From contig NZ_JACSIT010000083.1 in assembly GCF_014349155.1 (NCBI RefSeq), positions 1 through 64,000 on the forward strand: DNA of 64,000 nucleotides, given 5' to 3'. This document shows, piece by piece, positions 34,769 through 43,371 of this stretch; the first letter of the stretch is position 1; each line of letters opens with the position of its first letter. The position numbers and the translations under genes were made by a program. Under the pieces are notes generated by a model. That model saw only the letters and a list, made by a program, of their open reading frames with translations. It did no database searches and was not told the DNA's origin. The DNA comes from Neolewinella lacunae (GTDB taxonomy: Bacteria; Bacteroidota; Bacteroidia; Chitinophagales; Saprospiraceae).

Positions 34769-36010
34769 ATGGGATTAATGGAAAACATCCGCGTTGCCCT
34801 GCGCAGCGTCAACGCTAACCTCCTTCGGGCGCTGCTCACCACGCTCATCATTGCCGTTGGCATCATGGCCTTGGTCGGCATCCTTACGGCCATCGATGCG
34901 GCGATCTATTCGCTCTCCTCCAACCTCTCCAGCCTGGGGGCCAACACGATCGAGATCGAGCGCGTCAGCACCAGCCTGCGCGGCGGCGGTGATGGCCGGG
35001 GCCCGCGCAAGCAATCAGCGCCGTTCACCTACGACCAGGCGAGGGAGTTTGCCGAGCGTTACAATTACCCCTCCGACATCAGCCTCAGCTTTTTCGCCAC
35101 CGGGGCTACGGTGATCAAGTACGCCGACCGCGAGACGAACCCCAACGTTTCCCTCTACGGCATGAGCGTCAACTACCTCAACAGCAAAGGCTACGAAATC
35201 GACTACGGCCGCAATTTCACGGAGCGGGAAGTGGCCGAGGGCGGCAACATCGCCATCATCGGTTCCGATCTGGTGGACGACCTCTTTGATGGCAAAGCAG
35301 AATTTGCCGTCGGAAAAGAAATCCAGGCCGGCACGCTGCGCCTGACGGTGGTCGGGGCCCTCAAAAGCCGCGGCAGCAGCATGAACACCAGCCAGGACCG
35401 CCGCGTGCTCATCCCCCTGCAAACGGCCAAACGCTACTATGGCTCGGGGCAGACGAGCTACGACATCCTCATTGCCGTGAAAGACCCTGCCGGCGTGGAA
35501 GCGGCCATGGCCGAGGCTACCGTAACGATGCGCAACGTCCGCCGCCTGCGCGCCGGCGAGGAAAATGACTTTCAAGTAGAAAACAGCTCCGATCTGGTGA
35601 GCATCATCAAAGACAACACCGTGACGCTGCGCCTGGCCGCCGTTTCCATTGGCTTGATGACCCTGCTGGGCGCCGCTATCGGCCTGATGAACATCATGCT
35701 CGTGTCGGTGACAGAGCGTACCCGCGAAATTGGCGTGCGCAAGGCCCTGGGTGCCACCCGCCGCAACGTCCTGCTGCAGTTCCTGGTGGAAGCCATCGTC
35801 ATTTGCCAGATCGGCGGTATTCTCGGCATCATCCTCGGAGTGGCGGCGGGCAACGGTGTCGCCCTGGCCACCGGGGGCAACTTCATCATGCCCTGGGTCT
35901 GGATCGGGATGGCGCTCGTCGTCTGTACCGTAGTGGGCCTGGTGTCCGGGCTCTACCCCGCCATGCGGGCGGCGGCGCTGGACCCCATCGAGTCTTTGCG
36001 CTACGAGTAG
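34769..36010 (+). CDS. MacB/FtsX-type ABC transporter permease
   Basis: 413 residues from the ATG at 34769 (MGLMENIRVAL); an ATG at 34778 or a TTG at 34760 is also possible. The N-terminal helix (LLRALLTTLIIAVGIMALVGI) is followed by a MacB_PCD-type periplasmic domain (about 40-265). Three C-terminal helices form the FtsX domain, with the coupling segment TERTREIGVRKALGATRRNVLLQFLVEA. Such permeases need an MacB-like ATPase, which is not adjacent, so the partner must be encoded elsewhere. The family does mechanical work for lipoprotein release, efflux or cell-division hydrolase control; which applies here is unknown. It converges on panD with a strong inverted repeat between them. Confidence 0.92.
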   Translation: MGLMENIRVALRSVNANLLRALLTTLIIAVGIMALVGILTAIDAAIYSLSSNLSSLGANTIEIERVSTSLRGGGDGRGPRKQSAPFTYDQAREFAERYNYPSDISLSFFATGATVIKYADRETNPNVSLYGMSVNYLNSKGYEIDYGRNFTEREVAEGGNIAIIGSDLVDDLFDGKAEFAVGKEIQAGTLRLTVVGALKSRGSSMNTSQDRRVLIPLQTAKRYYGSGQTSYDILIAVKDPAGVEAAMAEATVTMRNVRRLRAGEENDFQVENSSDLVSIIKDNTVTLRLAAVSIGLMTLLGAAIGLMNIMLVSVTERTREIGVRKALGATRRNVLLQFLVEAIVICQIGGILGIILGVAAGNGVALATGGNFIMPWVWIGMALVVCTVVGLVSGLYPAMRAAALDPIESLRYE

Positions 36011-36036
36011 GGGGGCGAAAGGCTTACGGTAGGTCT

Positions 36037-36093
36037 GGCTGAGGGTGTCCCCACCCGAATATGTCCACGTTTCGGGTGGGGACACCCTCAGCC
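36037..36093. terminator. Bidirectional terminator, perfect 23-bp inverted repeat
   Basis: Arms 36037-36059 and 36071-36093 are perfectly complementary with an 11-nt loop and a G/C-rich stem, followed by TATTTTA on the plus strand. It separates the converging ABC permease and panD genes. Confidence 0.75.
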
Positions 36094-36121
36094 GGTATTT
36101 TACGGGAGGGGACTGCCTCCC

Positions 36122-36466
36122 TCAGAGCAAATTATTCGCATCGGGGAAAGCCACTTTGGGCTCAAAAACCAGGGCTTCTTCGGTCGTCATGTAACCATAG
36201 GCGATGATGATGACGACGTCGCCCACCTGGCAGCGGCGTGCGGCGGCCCCGTTAAGGCAGATGATGCCGGTGCCTTCCTCGCCGCGGATGGTGTAGGTTT
36301 CGATCCGTTCACCGTTGTTGTTGTTGACGATCTGCACCTTTTCGCCTTCGATGATGCCGGCGGCATCCAGCAGCTTGCCGTCGATGGTGATGGAGCCGAC
36401 GTAATTGAGGTTGGCCTCAGTAACGGTGGCGCGATGAATTTTTCCTTTAAAGCGTTGAATCAGCAT
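36122..36466 (-). CDS. panD: Aspartate 1-decarboxylase proenzyme
   Basis: 114 residues, typical size. The self-cleavage site is Gly24-Ser25 in NYVGSITID, which generates the pyruvoyl cofactor; Lys9 and the conserved [20 protein letters not shown] and [12 protein letters not shown] segments are present. It makes beta-alanine from aspartate for pantothenate and coenzyme A. It lies 84 bp downstream of panC on the same strand, so the two steps that make and use beta-alanine are probably one transcript. Confidence 0.97.
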   Translation of the reverse strand: MLIQRFKGKIHRATVTEANLNYVGSITIDGKLLDAAGIIEGEKVQIVNNNNGERIETYTIRGEEGTGIICLNGAAARRCQVGDVVIIIAYGYMTTEEALVFEPKVAFPDANNLL

Positions 36467-36550
36467 AATCTGACTGGGTTGGGGCGGTAAACTGTGGTAT
36501 TTCGCCTACGCAAGACGGCAGCTCGCCGGGGAGAAAACGGTAATTAATGC

Positions 36551-37414
36551 TTAAGGGTTGAATGGTGCGGCCAATGCGTGGTTATCAATCAGGCGCACCG
36601 GGCCGCAACGCACGGCCGTGGCTACCACGATTTCGCGGCTCGTTTCGCCTTCGGTGTAAGGCAAAAGGGTATCGCCGTGGCAAATTTCGACGTATTCGGG
36701 GTCCAGGAGCGGATGGCGGCGGAGGCCATCCAGGGCCAGGGCTTCGAGCTGGCGGGCGGGCCAGCCCGCCCGCAGGCCGGCGACAACGGCGGCCAGGTGG
36801 CGGTTGATGGCCGGTGCGGCCTGCCGTTCGGCGGGACCCAGGCGGCGGTTGCGGCTGCTCATCGCCAGGCCGTCGGCTTCCCGGACGGTCGCCACCGCGC
36901 GCAGCACCACCCCCAAACCCAACTGGGCAATCATGGAGCGGACGACGGCCACCTGCTGGTAATCTTTTTGTCCCATCACCAGCGTGGTGGGCCGGACGAT
37001 CTCCAGCAGGCGGCTCACCACCTGCGCTACGCCCGCGAAATGGCCGGGGCGGTGCGCCCCCTCCATGCGGGTGGTCAGACTGCCGAAGTCGAGTTGCTCC
37101 GCCAGGCTCACGGCCGTGCCGGTGGGGTACACGTCTTCGACGTCGGGCAGGTACAACACCTCGCAGTCTACGCCGGCCAGCAGGGCCGCATCGGCCTCGG
37201 GCGTGCGAGGGTAGGCCTCCAAATCCGCCGCCTCGTTGAACTGTGTGGGGTTCACGAAAATGCTGCACACCACCGTCGGGTGGTCAGCGCGGGCGGCGCG
37301 CACCAGGGCCAGGTGCCCCTCGTGCAAGGCCCCCATCGTAGGTACGAAAGCGATGGGGCCCGGAGCCCGGTCTAAGTAGTCCCGCAGTGCTTCCGCGGTG
37401 GTAAATATCTGCAT
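36551..37414 (-). CDS. panC: Pantothenate synthetase
   Basis: 287 residues. Nucleotidyltransferase-fold signatures are clear: FVPTMGALHEGHLALVRAAR (HxGH), VVCSIFVNPTQFNEAADLEAYPRT, GAHRPGHFAGVAQVVSRLL, VMGQKDYQQVAVVRSMI and MSSRNRRLGPAER. It joins pantoate and beta-alanine using ATP. The gene is divergent from a short glycogen-synthase-like gene, and the intervening 378 bp carries two oppositely oriented copies of the iterated 18-bp motif, one of them with the C/G-rich extension. Confidence 0.97.
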   Translation of the reverse strand: MQIFTTAEALRDYLDRAPGPIAFVPTMGALHEGHLALVRAARADHPTVVCSIFVNPTQFNEAADLEAYPRTPEADAALLAGVDCEVLYLPDVEDVYPTGTAVSLAEQLDFGSLTTRMEGAHRPGHFAGVAQVVSRLLEIVRPTTLVMGQKDYQQVAVVRSMIAQLGLGVVLRAVATVREADGLAMSSRNRRLGPAERQAAPAINRHLAAVVAGLRAGWPARQLEALALDGLRRHPLLDPEYVEICHGDTLLPYTEGETSREIVVATAVRCGPVRLIDNHALAAPFNP

Positions 37415-37453
37415 TGCGAAGTGGCTCGGGTAGGTTGGGCGGGTAAGTATTTC

Positions 37454-37500
37454 GGGCGCGGCCGCAGGTGCTCCCCCCCGCCCCCCCGAAGGGGGGAGTA
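37454..37500 (+). repeat. Composite C/G-rich repeat with iterated motif, copy 6
   Basis: Exact 18-bp motif at 37454-37471, followed by CTCCCCCCCG and a CCCCCCC-GAA-GGGGGG hairpin. The first 45 bases match the copy at 60692 except for one position in the motif. Confidence 0.85.
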
Positions 37501-37590
37501 GGTTGGCCCCCCAACCCCCAAAGGGGGAGCAGCGGGGGAAGTCCGGGGGCCAGCCGAGGCCTTAACCCCGCTGTTGAAAAGACGTTCGCG

Positions 37591-37608
37591 GCACCTGCGA
37601 CAGCGCCC
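37591..37608 (-). repeat. Iterated 18-bp motif, copy 7
   Basis: Exact match on the minus strand (K=T, N=T), 137 bp from copy 6 and inverted relative to it. Confidence 0.85.
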
Positions 37609-37709
37609 AATTGGTAAAACGAAGAAGCAAAAAGGGGCCGAAAGTGCCGAAAAACCTGGGTCGGCGGGCCGAAATGGCGGCGAAGATAGTCGGTCTCCAT
37701 AATATTTCG

Positions 37710-37717
37710 TAAATTTG
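37710..37717 (+). promoter_or_regulatory. Candidate -7 box for the glycogen-synthase-like gene
   Basis: TAAATTTG fits TAnnTTTG, 75 bp upstream of the ATG. Confidence 0.45.
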
Positions 37718-37792
37718 CCCCGGCTGATGCCTCGGCGGTGGTGGACAATGGTCCCGGTCCGGCGAACAACCTGAATTGATACCGATAGCGAT

Positions 37793-38617
37793 ATGAGTAA
37801 AAGAAAGGTGCTGATTGTCACCCAGGAAATGGAACCCTACACCGTTGCAAAGGATATTGCGACTACCGTGCGGGCCCTGGCTCCTCATCTCCAGAAGAAT
37901 CAAATGGAAATCCGCGTGTTGATGCCCCGCTATGGCACCATCAACGAGCGCCGCCATCGCCTTCACGAAGTCGTTCGCCTCTCGGGCATGAACATCATCG
38001 TTGATGACAATGACTTCCCCCTCATCATCAAGGTAGCGTCGCTGCCCGATAAGGGCCTGCGTATGCAGGTGTACTTCCTGGACAACGAAGATTTTTTCAA
38101 GCGCAAGTTTGTTCACCACGACAAAGAGGGCAAGCCTTTTGCCGACAATGCCGACCGCACCGCCTTTTTCTGTAAGGGCGTCATCGAGACGGTCAAAAAA
38201 TTTGGTTGGCCGCCCGACATTATCCACTGCCACGGCTGGATGACGAGCCTCATCCCTTTCTATCTCCGCACGGCTTACAGCACGGAACCGCTCTTTGCGG
38301 ACAGCAAGATCGTCTACAGCCTCTACCAGAGTGAGGCGGAGGAGCACATTGCGACCGACTTCCCCAACAAGGCCAGCATCAACGCCCTTTCGGCCGAAGA
38401 CCTGGCGCCCTACATGCACGAAGGCAAGCCCGACCTGCACGGCGGTGCCATCAAATTTGCCGATGCGGTGATCAAGGGCTCCACGGAGCTGAGCGCCCAC
38501 AACGAAAGTTTGCTGGCGGCGGCGGAAGTGCCCGTCCTCGACGTCCAGGGCGAAGATGCCCCGGCGGCCAGTCTGGATTTCTACTTCAGCCTGCTCGAAG
38601 AAGAGGTGGTGAAATAG
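37793..38617 (+). CDS. Glycogen/starch synthase-like protein, N-terminal GT5 domain only
   Basis: 274 residues. It resembles the first Rossmann domain of GT5 glycogen synthases (VLIVTQEMEPYTVAKDIATTVRALAPHLQ, PPDIIHCHGWMTSLIPFYLRTAY), but it stops where a full enzyme (about 470-500 residues) would begin its second domain. Normal genes ending with a clean stop and terminator show this is not a recent truncation. From memory, Bacteroidota commonly carry such a short protein between pan genes and a DUF4270 gene. Without the ADP-glucose-binding second domain, a glycogen synthase activity is doubtful; a regulatory or binding role is possible (inference). Confidence 0.82.
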   Translation: MSKRKVLIVTQEMEPYTVAKDIATTVRALAPHLQKNQMEIRVLMPRYGTINERRHRLHEVVRLSGMNIIVDDNDFPLIIKVASLPDKGLRMQVYFLDNEDFFKRKFVHHDKEGKPFADNADRTAFFCKGVIETVKKFGWPPDIIHCHGWMTSLIPFYLRTAYSTEPLFADSKIVYSLYQSEAEEHIATDFPNKASINALSAEDLAPYMHEGKPDLHGGAIKFADAVIKGSTELSAHNESLLAAAEVPVLDVQGEDAPAASLDFYFSLLEEEVVK

Positions 38618-38692
38618 CGGTGTAATTACCGGGCCGCAGCAAAAAACCAGCGGCGATACCAACCTTAAGGCCCACCACCGGGGTCTATTAGC

Positions 38693-38730
38693 AAAAATCC
38701 TTCCTTCGCTCCGGTGGGGGAAGGATTTTT
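38693..38730 (+). terminator. Intrinsic terminator after the glycogen-synthase-like gene
   Basis: AAAAATCCTTCC (38693-38704) pairs with GGAAGGATTTTT (38719-38730); the second arm ends in the T-run. Confidence 0.75.
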
Positions 38731-38874
38731 AAGCGCAAGTCGGGCGGTTTACCCGGCTCCGCTGCCGCTGCTCCGGTGGCGGTCGTTTCCATTCTTTAAC
38801 CTGTCTTTACCCCTAACCGGCCTCCTGACTTTTGGTGCGGCTCCGGTGTGTTCCCTTCCCCAATACCAACGACG

Positions 38875-40269
38875 ATGACTAAGTATCTCTTTTTTGCGGC
38901 GGCTGCCCTGATCTTGCTGCAGAGTGCCTGCACCGACCCCATCACGGTAGGCTCCGACCTCCTGGCGGGCGACCGGGCCGAGTTGGGGCAGACGGTGGAC
39001 ATCACGTTCACCACCCGCGTAGTGCCCGACGATAGTTTGCTGACTTACGATGCCAGCAGCAACTCGGCCGTCGGGACGTTCAACTTTGGGCATCTCAGCG
39101 ACCCCTTCGCGGGGGAATGGATCCACAGTGTTTACATCATCCCCGAACTTAACCGCCGCCAGAGCACCGGCCTGATTGACGTGCCAGCGTTTGCCCTGCG
39201 CCCTGAGGTGTTGGTAGATTCCGTGGTCTTGCTCCTTCCGATTGACACAGCGCAGGCCCTTTATGGCCCGGGGCGTCTTTTCCCCTACCGGCTCAACCAA
39301 TTGGCGGGGGCGGTCGATCAATCCCGTGATTACGATTCCAACGTCAGCTTTCCCCGGGGCTTCAACGAGCTCAACCGGGAGAATGTGTTTCTGGCCACGC
39401 GCGAGCCACGGCTGCTTTACGACACGATCATCGCCAGGGGTGCAGACTCTTCGCGGTACAACTTTCCGCACGTACGTATTCCTCTGGACCAGCAGTTTGT
39501 GGACCAGCTGAACCTAAGGGACGCCAGCACCTTTGAGAGCGATACTACCTTCTGGGAATTTCTGGCGGGTTTTCAATTAGAGCCAACGGAAGTGACGAAT
39601 GCTTTGCTAAAGCTACAGCCCTTACCTGCGCGAGCGGGTGAAATTCCCTTCGCAGGTTTGTACTTCTTCTACCCCGATACGCTCGACCAGCGGCCCACCT
39701 TTTACCGGGCACCGCTTTCGCTTTCGCTGCCGCGCTACGAGCGCAACTACGCGGGGTCTTTGGCGGGTGATTTGCTGTTACAGGGCGTCAACAACGAACG
39801 AACGTTCCTCGGCGGCCAGGCCAGCCTGATGACGGAGATCAATTTCCCCGATCTGACGAGCCTCGAAGACGTGGTGATCAACCAGGCCGAAATCAAGCTG
39901 TACCTGGAAGACGTGGCGGGCTACGATTACGCAGACTACCCCTATCCTACCTTCATTGCACTGTACTACCGCGACGGAAGTGGAAACCTGACGCCTATTC
40001 TCGACCGGCAACTGCTGGGCAACCCGAACAGCAACCTTGCCATCCGGCAGTTTTTGGGTGGAAACCCCCAGGAAGACGAAGAGGGGAACATTTTTTACCT
40101 CCCCCGCTTCTCGGTACACCTGCAGCGGATGATCGACGGAACGGTGCCTTCCACCATTTACGCGCGGGTAGTGCCCATCGACCGCGACCCGAGCCGGGCG
40201 GTACTGGCTGGGCCCGAGGCAAGCGTCCGGCCCGCTACGGTGAAGGTGACTTTTACTAAGCTGGACTAG
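38875..40269 (+). CDS. DUF4270 lipoprotein
   Basis: 464 residues from the ATG at 38875 (MTKYLFFAA); an in-frame start 27 bp earlier adds an unlikely extension before the signal. The lipobox is LLQSAC. The remaining sequence follows the DUF4270 pattern: DPITVGSDLL, TTRVVPDDSLLTY, GTFNFGHLSDPFAGEW, strand-rich middle, and a C-terminal AEIKLYLEDV ... PATVKVTFTKLD. Function is unknown; the family is confined largely to Bacteroidota and predicted to be anchored in the outer membrane. It lies between the short glycogen-synthase-like gene and glmS, a neighbourhood I recall as conserved, but it has its own upstream terminator. Confidence 0.85.
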   Translation: MTKYLFFAAAALILLQSACTDPITVGSDLLAGDRAELGQTVDITFTTRVVPDDSLLTYDASSNSAVGTFNFGHLSDPFAGEWIHSVYIIPELNRRQSTGLIDVPAFALRPEVLVDSVVLLLPIDTAQALYGPGRLFPYRLNQLAGAVDQSRDYDSNVSFPRGFNELNRENVFLATREPRLLYDTIIARGADSSRYNFPHVRIPLDQQFVDQLNLRDASTFESDTTFWEFLAGFQLEPTEVTNALLKLQPLPARAGEIPFAGLYFFYPDTLDQRPTFYRAPLSLSLPRYERNYAGSLAGDLLLQGVNNERTFLGGQASLMTEINFPDLTSLEDVVINQAEIKLYLEDVAGYDYADYPYPTFIALYYRDGSGNLTPILDRQLLGNPNSNLAIRQFLGGNPQEDEEGNIFYLPRFSVHLQRMIDGTVPSTIYARVVPIDRDPSRAVLAGPEASVRPATVKVTFTKLD

Positions 40270-40443
40270 TCTATAGGTACAGGTTTGGACAGCTTGGTTT
40301 CGCTTGGGACAAACTAAGCAGTAAAACAAGGCGTTTGCTTAGGTGGGCTGAGACTTTGGCCTCAATTGCCCGGCCCGGACTACCCGTTCACCGAGGGCTC
40401 CTGCTGGCTGCTGCCCTCCTTTTTATTATTAAGCATTCAATTT

Positions 40444-42285
40444 ATGTGTGGAATTGTAGGTTACATCGGCCATCGTCAGGCGGATGAACTCATCATTAAA
40501 GGTCTGGAACGGCTGGAGTACCGTGGATACGACAGTGCGGGCCTGGCCATCATCAACCAGGACGGCCTGGCCATCCACAAAAAGGCGGGTAAAGTAAAGG
40601 CGCTTCGCAAACTGCTGAGCACGGAAGACACCAGCGGCACCATCGGCATCGGGCACACCCGCTGGGCCACCCACGGGGAACCCAACGACCGCAATGCCCA
40701 CCCCCACACGGGCGGGAAAAACCGCCTGGCCCTGGTCCATAATGGCATCATTGAGAACTACGCCGTCCTGAAAAGCGCCCTCATTGCCGAGGGGCACCAC
40801 TTCACGAGCGACACCGATACGGAAGTGTTGGTCCACCTGATCGAAGAAATCCAGCGGGAGGGCGACCTGGCCCTGGACGAGGCCGTCCGCCTGGCCCTCA
40901 ACCGGGTAGAGGGAGCCTACGCCATTGCGGTGATTGACCGGGAGAACCCAACCATGCTGGTAGGCGCACGCAAGGCCAGTCCGCTGGTCGTCGGCATCGG
41001 CGAAGGGGAGTTTTTCATCGGTTCTGATGCTTCGCCGTTCCTGGACAGCACCAAACGGGTGGTGTACCTGGACGACAACCAGATTGCGTCCATCTCCCTG
41101 GAGCACGGATTGCAACTGCGGAATAAGGACAACGTGACGCAGCCAGCCTTTATCCAGGAGCTCGACCTCCACATCGAAGCGCTGGAGAAAGAGGGTTACG
41201 ACCACTTCATGCTCAAAGAAATCTACGAGCAACCGAAGACCATCCTGGACGCGATGCGGGGGCGGATCAGCAGCAAAGAAAGCCGCGTCATCCTGCGGGG
41301 CATGGAAGAGTACGCCAACCGCTTCGTGCGGGCCAACCGGATCATCATCGTGGCGTGCGGGACGAGCTACCACTCGGGCCTCATCGGGGAGTACCTGATT
41401 GAGGACCTGGCCCGGATCCCCGTGGAGGTAGAGTACGCCAGCGAATTCCGCTACCGCAACCCCATCATCAACGAGCACGACGTGGTTATTGCCATCAGCC
41501 AAAGCGGCGAGACGGCCGATACCCTGGCTGCGCTGGAGCTGGCCAAGAGCAAGGGTGCCCTGATTTACGGCATTGTCAACAGCGTTGGCTCCAGCATTGC
41601 GCGGCTGACGGATGCGGGCAGCTACATCCACTGTGGCCCCGAGATTGGGGTGGCCAGCACCAAGGCCTTTACCGGGCAGGTGACGGTACTGACGCTGCTG
41701 GCCCTCAGCCTGGCCCGCAAGCTGAGCACCATCAGCAACACCTATTTCCAGACGCTGCTGAGTGAGCTGGAGCTGATCCCCCAGAAAGTGGAGGAAACGC
41801 TCAAATCCAGCGACCACATCAAGTACATCGCCAAGGAAATCAAAGGCCACCACAATGCCTTGTACCTGGGCCGGGGCTATAACTTCCCCGTAGCGTTGGA
41901 AGGTGCCCTGAAGTTGAAAGAAATCAGCTACATCCACGCCGAGGGTTACCCCGCAGCGGAGATGAAGCACGGTCCCATTGCACTGATTGACGAAAACATG
42001 CCGGTGATTGTGACGGCGACCAACCGTTCGGCGTACGAGAAGATCGTGAGCAACGTCCAGGAAGTGGTTGCGCGCAAGGGGCGGGTGATTGCCATCGTCA
42101 ACAAGGGCGAGCAGGCCATTACCAGGATTGCCGACCACGTGATTGAGATACCGGACACGGAAGAGCCGTTTTCGCCCCTGCTTTCGGTCATTCCGCTGCA
42201 ACTGCTGAGCTACTATATTGCCGTAGAATTGGGTAAAAACGTAGACCAGCCCCGGAATCTGGCCAAATCGGTGACGGTAGAATAG
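40444..42285 (+). CDS. glmS: Glutamine--fructose-6-phosphate aminotransferase (isomerizing)
   Basis: 613 residues. The start is set by MCGIVGYIG, whose Cys2 becomes the N-terminal nucleophile of the class II glutaminase domain (about 1-240; GIGHTRWATHGEPNDRNAHPH). Two SIS sugar isomerase domains follow (CGTSYHSGLIGEYLIEDLARIP, SQSGETADTLAALELAKSKG; then LGRGYNFPVALEGALKLKEISYIHAEGYPAAEMKHGPIALI), ending in the conserved NLAKSVTVE. It makes glucosamine-6-phosphate, the entry point to peptidoglycan and LPS precursors. No glmS ribozyme-like leader was recognised; the short gap before it contains only a modest G/C-rich stretch. Confidence 0.98.
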   Translation: MCGIVGYIGHRQADELIIKGLERLEYRGYDSAGLAIINQDGLAIHKKAGKVKALRKLLSTEDTSGTIGIGHTRWATHGEPNDRNAHPHTGGKNRLALVHNGIIENYAVLKSALIAEGHHFTSDTDTEVLVHLIEEIQREGDLALDEAVRLALNRVEGAYAIAVIDRENPTMLVGARKASPLVVGIGEGEFFIGSDASPFLDSTKRVVYLDDNQIASISLEHGLQLRNKDNVTQPAFIQELDLHIEALEKEGYDHFMLKEIYEQPKTILDAMRGRISSKESRVILRGMEEYANRFVRANRIIIVACGTSYHSGLIGEYLIEDLARIPVEVEYASEFRYRNPIINEHDVVIAISQSGETADTLAALELAKSKGALIYGIVNSVGSSIARLTDAGSYIHCGPEIGVASTKAFTGQVTVLTLLALSLARKLSTISNTYFQTLLSELELIPQKVEETLKSSDHIKYIAKEIKGHHNALYLGRGYNFPVALEGALKLKEISYIHAEGYPAAEMKHGPIALIDENMPVIVTATNRSAYEKIVSNVQEVVARKGRVIAIVNKGEQAITRIADHVIEIPDTEEPFSPLLSVIPLQLLSYYIAVELGKNVDQPRNLAKSVTVE

Positions 42286-42347
42286 CGCCAGGGGAGGCCG
42301 CAGTTGGGGGCGGAGACCTTTGCGACGGACATTGCTGTTCAAGGCGC

Positions 42348-42355
42348 TATCTTTG
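42348..42355 (+). promoter_or_regulatory. Candidate -7 box for the DUF4290 gene
   Basis: TATCTTTG fits TAnnTTTG. Its last G is also the first base of the iterated 18-bp motif at 42355, so the motif would cover the transcription start site. Confidence 0.5.
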
Positions 42356-42372
42356 CACCTGCGTCCGCGCCC
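42355..42372 (-). repeat. Iterated 18-bp motif, copy 8
   Basis: Exact match (minus strand) in the glmS-DUF4290 gap, overlapping the TATCTTTG box by one base. Confidence 0.85.
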
Positions 42373-42459
42373 CACTGGGCAAAAATTGTAAATGTAGTGG
42401 CTGCCGCCCAGCGGAGAGCGCCACTAAAAAAAGACGCCAGTCTAAAAAAAGACTAAGCT

Positions 42460-43185
42460 ATGGAATGGGATATTGCCTATAACACCACCCAGGAGGAACT
42501 GATTTTCAGTGAGTACGGCCGTGCGGTGCAGGAACTGCTGCGCAACGCCAACAACGTGGAAGACGACGACGAGCGGCAGGCTTACGTGGAACGCGTGATC
42601 AAGCTGATGCTGCAGATGCAGCCCGGCATCAAGACGCAGGATAAGTACGAGGAGCGGCTGTGGCGCCACGCCTTTCAGATTGCGGGTGAGCCCCTCAAAG
42701 TACAGCTGCCCGAGGGCGTAACGCTGGAGCCGGCGACGGAAGAAAAAGAACTGGAGCCCCTGCCCTACCCCGAATCTACGGTACGGATGCGGCACTACGG
42801 GCAGCACGTGCAAGACCTGATCAAGGCCGCCATGGCGATGGAAGATGGCCCAGAACGGGACCTGGCGACGTACACCGCAGCCTACTACATGAAAATAGCG
42901 CTGAGCAGCTGGGACCAGGGGAAATTTGTCAACGAAGACATGATCCGCAAGGACCTGTACGAGTTGAGCGAGCGCAAGCTGGTGTTGCCGCCCGATGCCA
43001 AGCTGGGCGAACCCGGCCCCAACCAGCCGGCGCAGCACGACGACAAAAAGAAGAAAAAGAAAAGCAAAAACCGGAGCATGAAGCAGACGATCCAGCCGCC
43101 CCAGGTTTCGCGCCCGACGGGTGGCCACACGGGTGGCGGCGGCGGTGGCAGCAAAAGCCGCAACCGGAATAAGCGGCGGCGGTAG
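42460..43185 (+). CDS. DUF4290 family protein
   Basis: 241 residues, cytoplasmic. Matches the DUF4290 pattern, a helical family restricted to Bacteroidota: YNTTQEELIFSEYGRAVQELL, RQAYVERVIKLMLQMQP, YEERLWRHAFQIAG, YPESTVRMRHYGQHVQDLI, and AYYMKIALSSWDQGKFVNEDMIRKDLYELSERKL. The C-terminal 65 residues are a lysine-rich and then glycine/serine-rich tail (DDKKKKKKSKN, GGGGGSKSRNRNKRRR), strongly basic, which suggests RNA or DNA contact (inference). Function is unknown. In many Bacteroidota genomes it precedes murA-type genes; that partner is not seen here. Confidence 0.88.
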   Translation: MEWDIAYNTTQEELIFSEYGRAVQELLRNANNVEDDDERQAYVERVIKLMLQMQPGIKTQDKYEERLWRHAFQIAGEPLKVQLPEGVTLEPATEEKELEPLPYPESTVRMRHYGQHVQDLIKAAMAMEDGPERDLATYTAAYYMKIALSSWDQGKFVNEDMIRKDLYELSERKLVLPPDAKLGEPGPNQPAQHDDKKKKKKSKNRSMKQTIQPPQVSRPTGGHTGGGGGGSKSRNRNKRRR

Positions 43186-43371
43186 GGAGTTGCGGCGGGC
43201 GCAAGCACAATTTCTCCGTTAGCGGCCGTCCTTGCGCAAGCTCCTAGTGCTTGATACCCTATGCTCACACAAAGACCCATCCGGACGGACCGTAAGAGGA
43301 AAGGGAAAGTAGTCCCGGTGGGCAGCTACCTAAAAAGGAAGTCCTTACCTCACCCACCAATCCACCTCCTC

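Larger units (their letters stand above)
37415..37792. other. Divergent intergenic region panC / glycogen-synthase-like gene
   Basis: 378 bp holding the composite repeat (37454-37500), an oppositely oriented motif copy (37591-37608) and a TAAATTTG box (37710-37717) for the rightward gene. No gene is apparent; minus frames across it are low-complexity. Confidence 0.55.

Noticed and set aside
40429-42375. 648-codon minus-strand open frame over glmS
   Set aside because: Shadow of glmS; no domain features, while the plus frame is an unambiguous GlmS.
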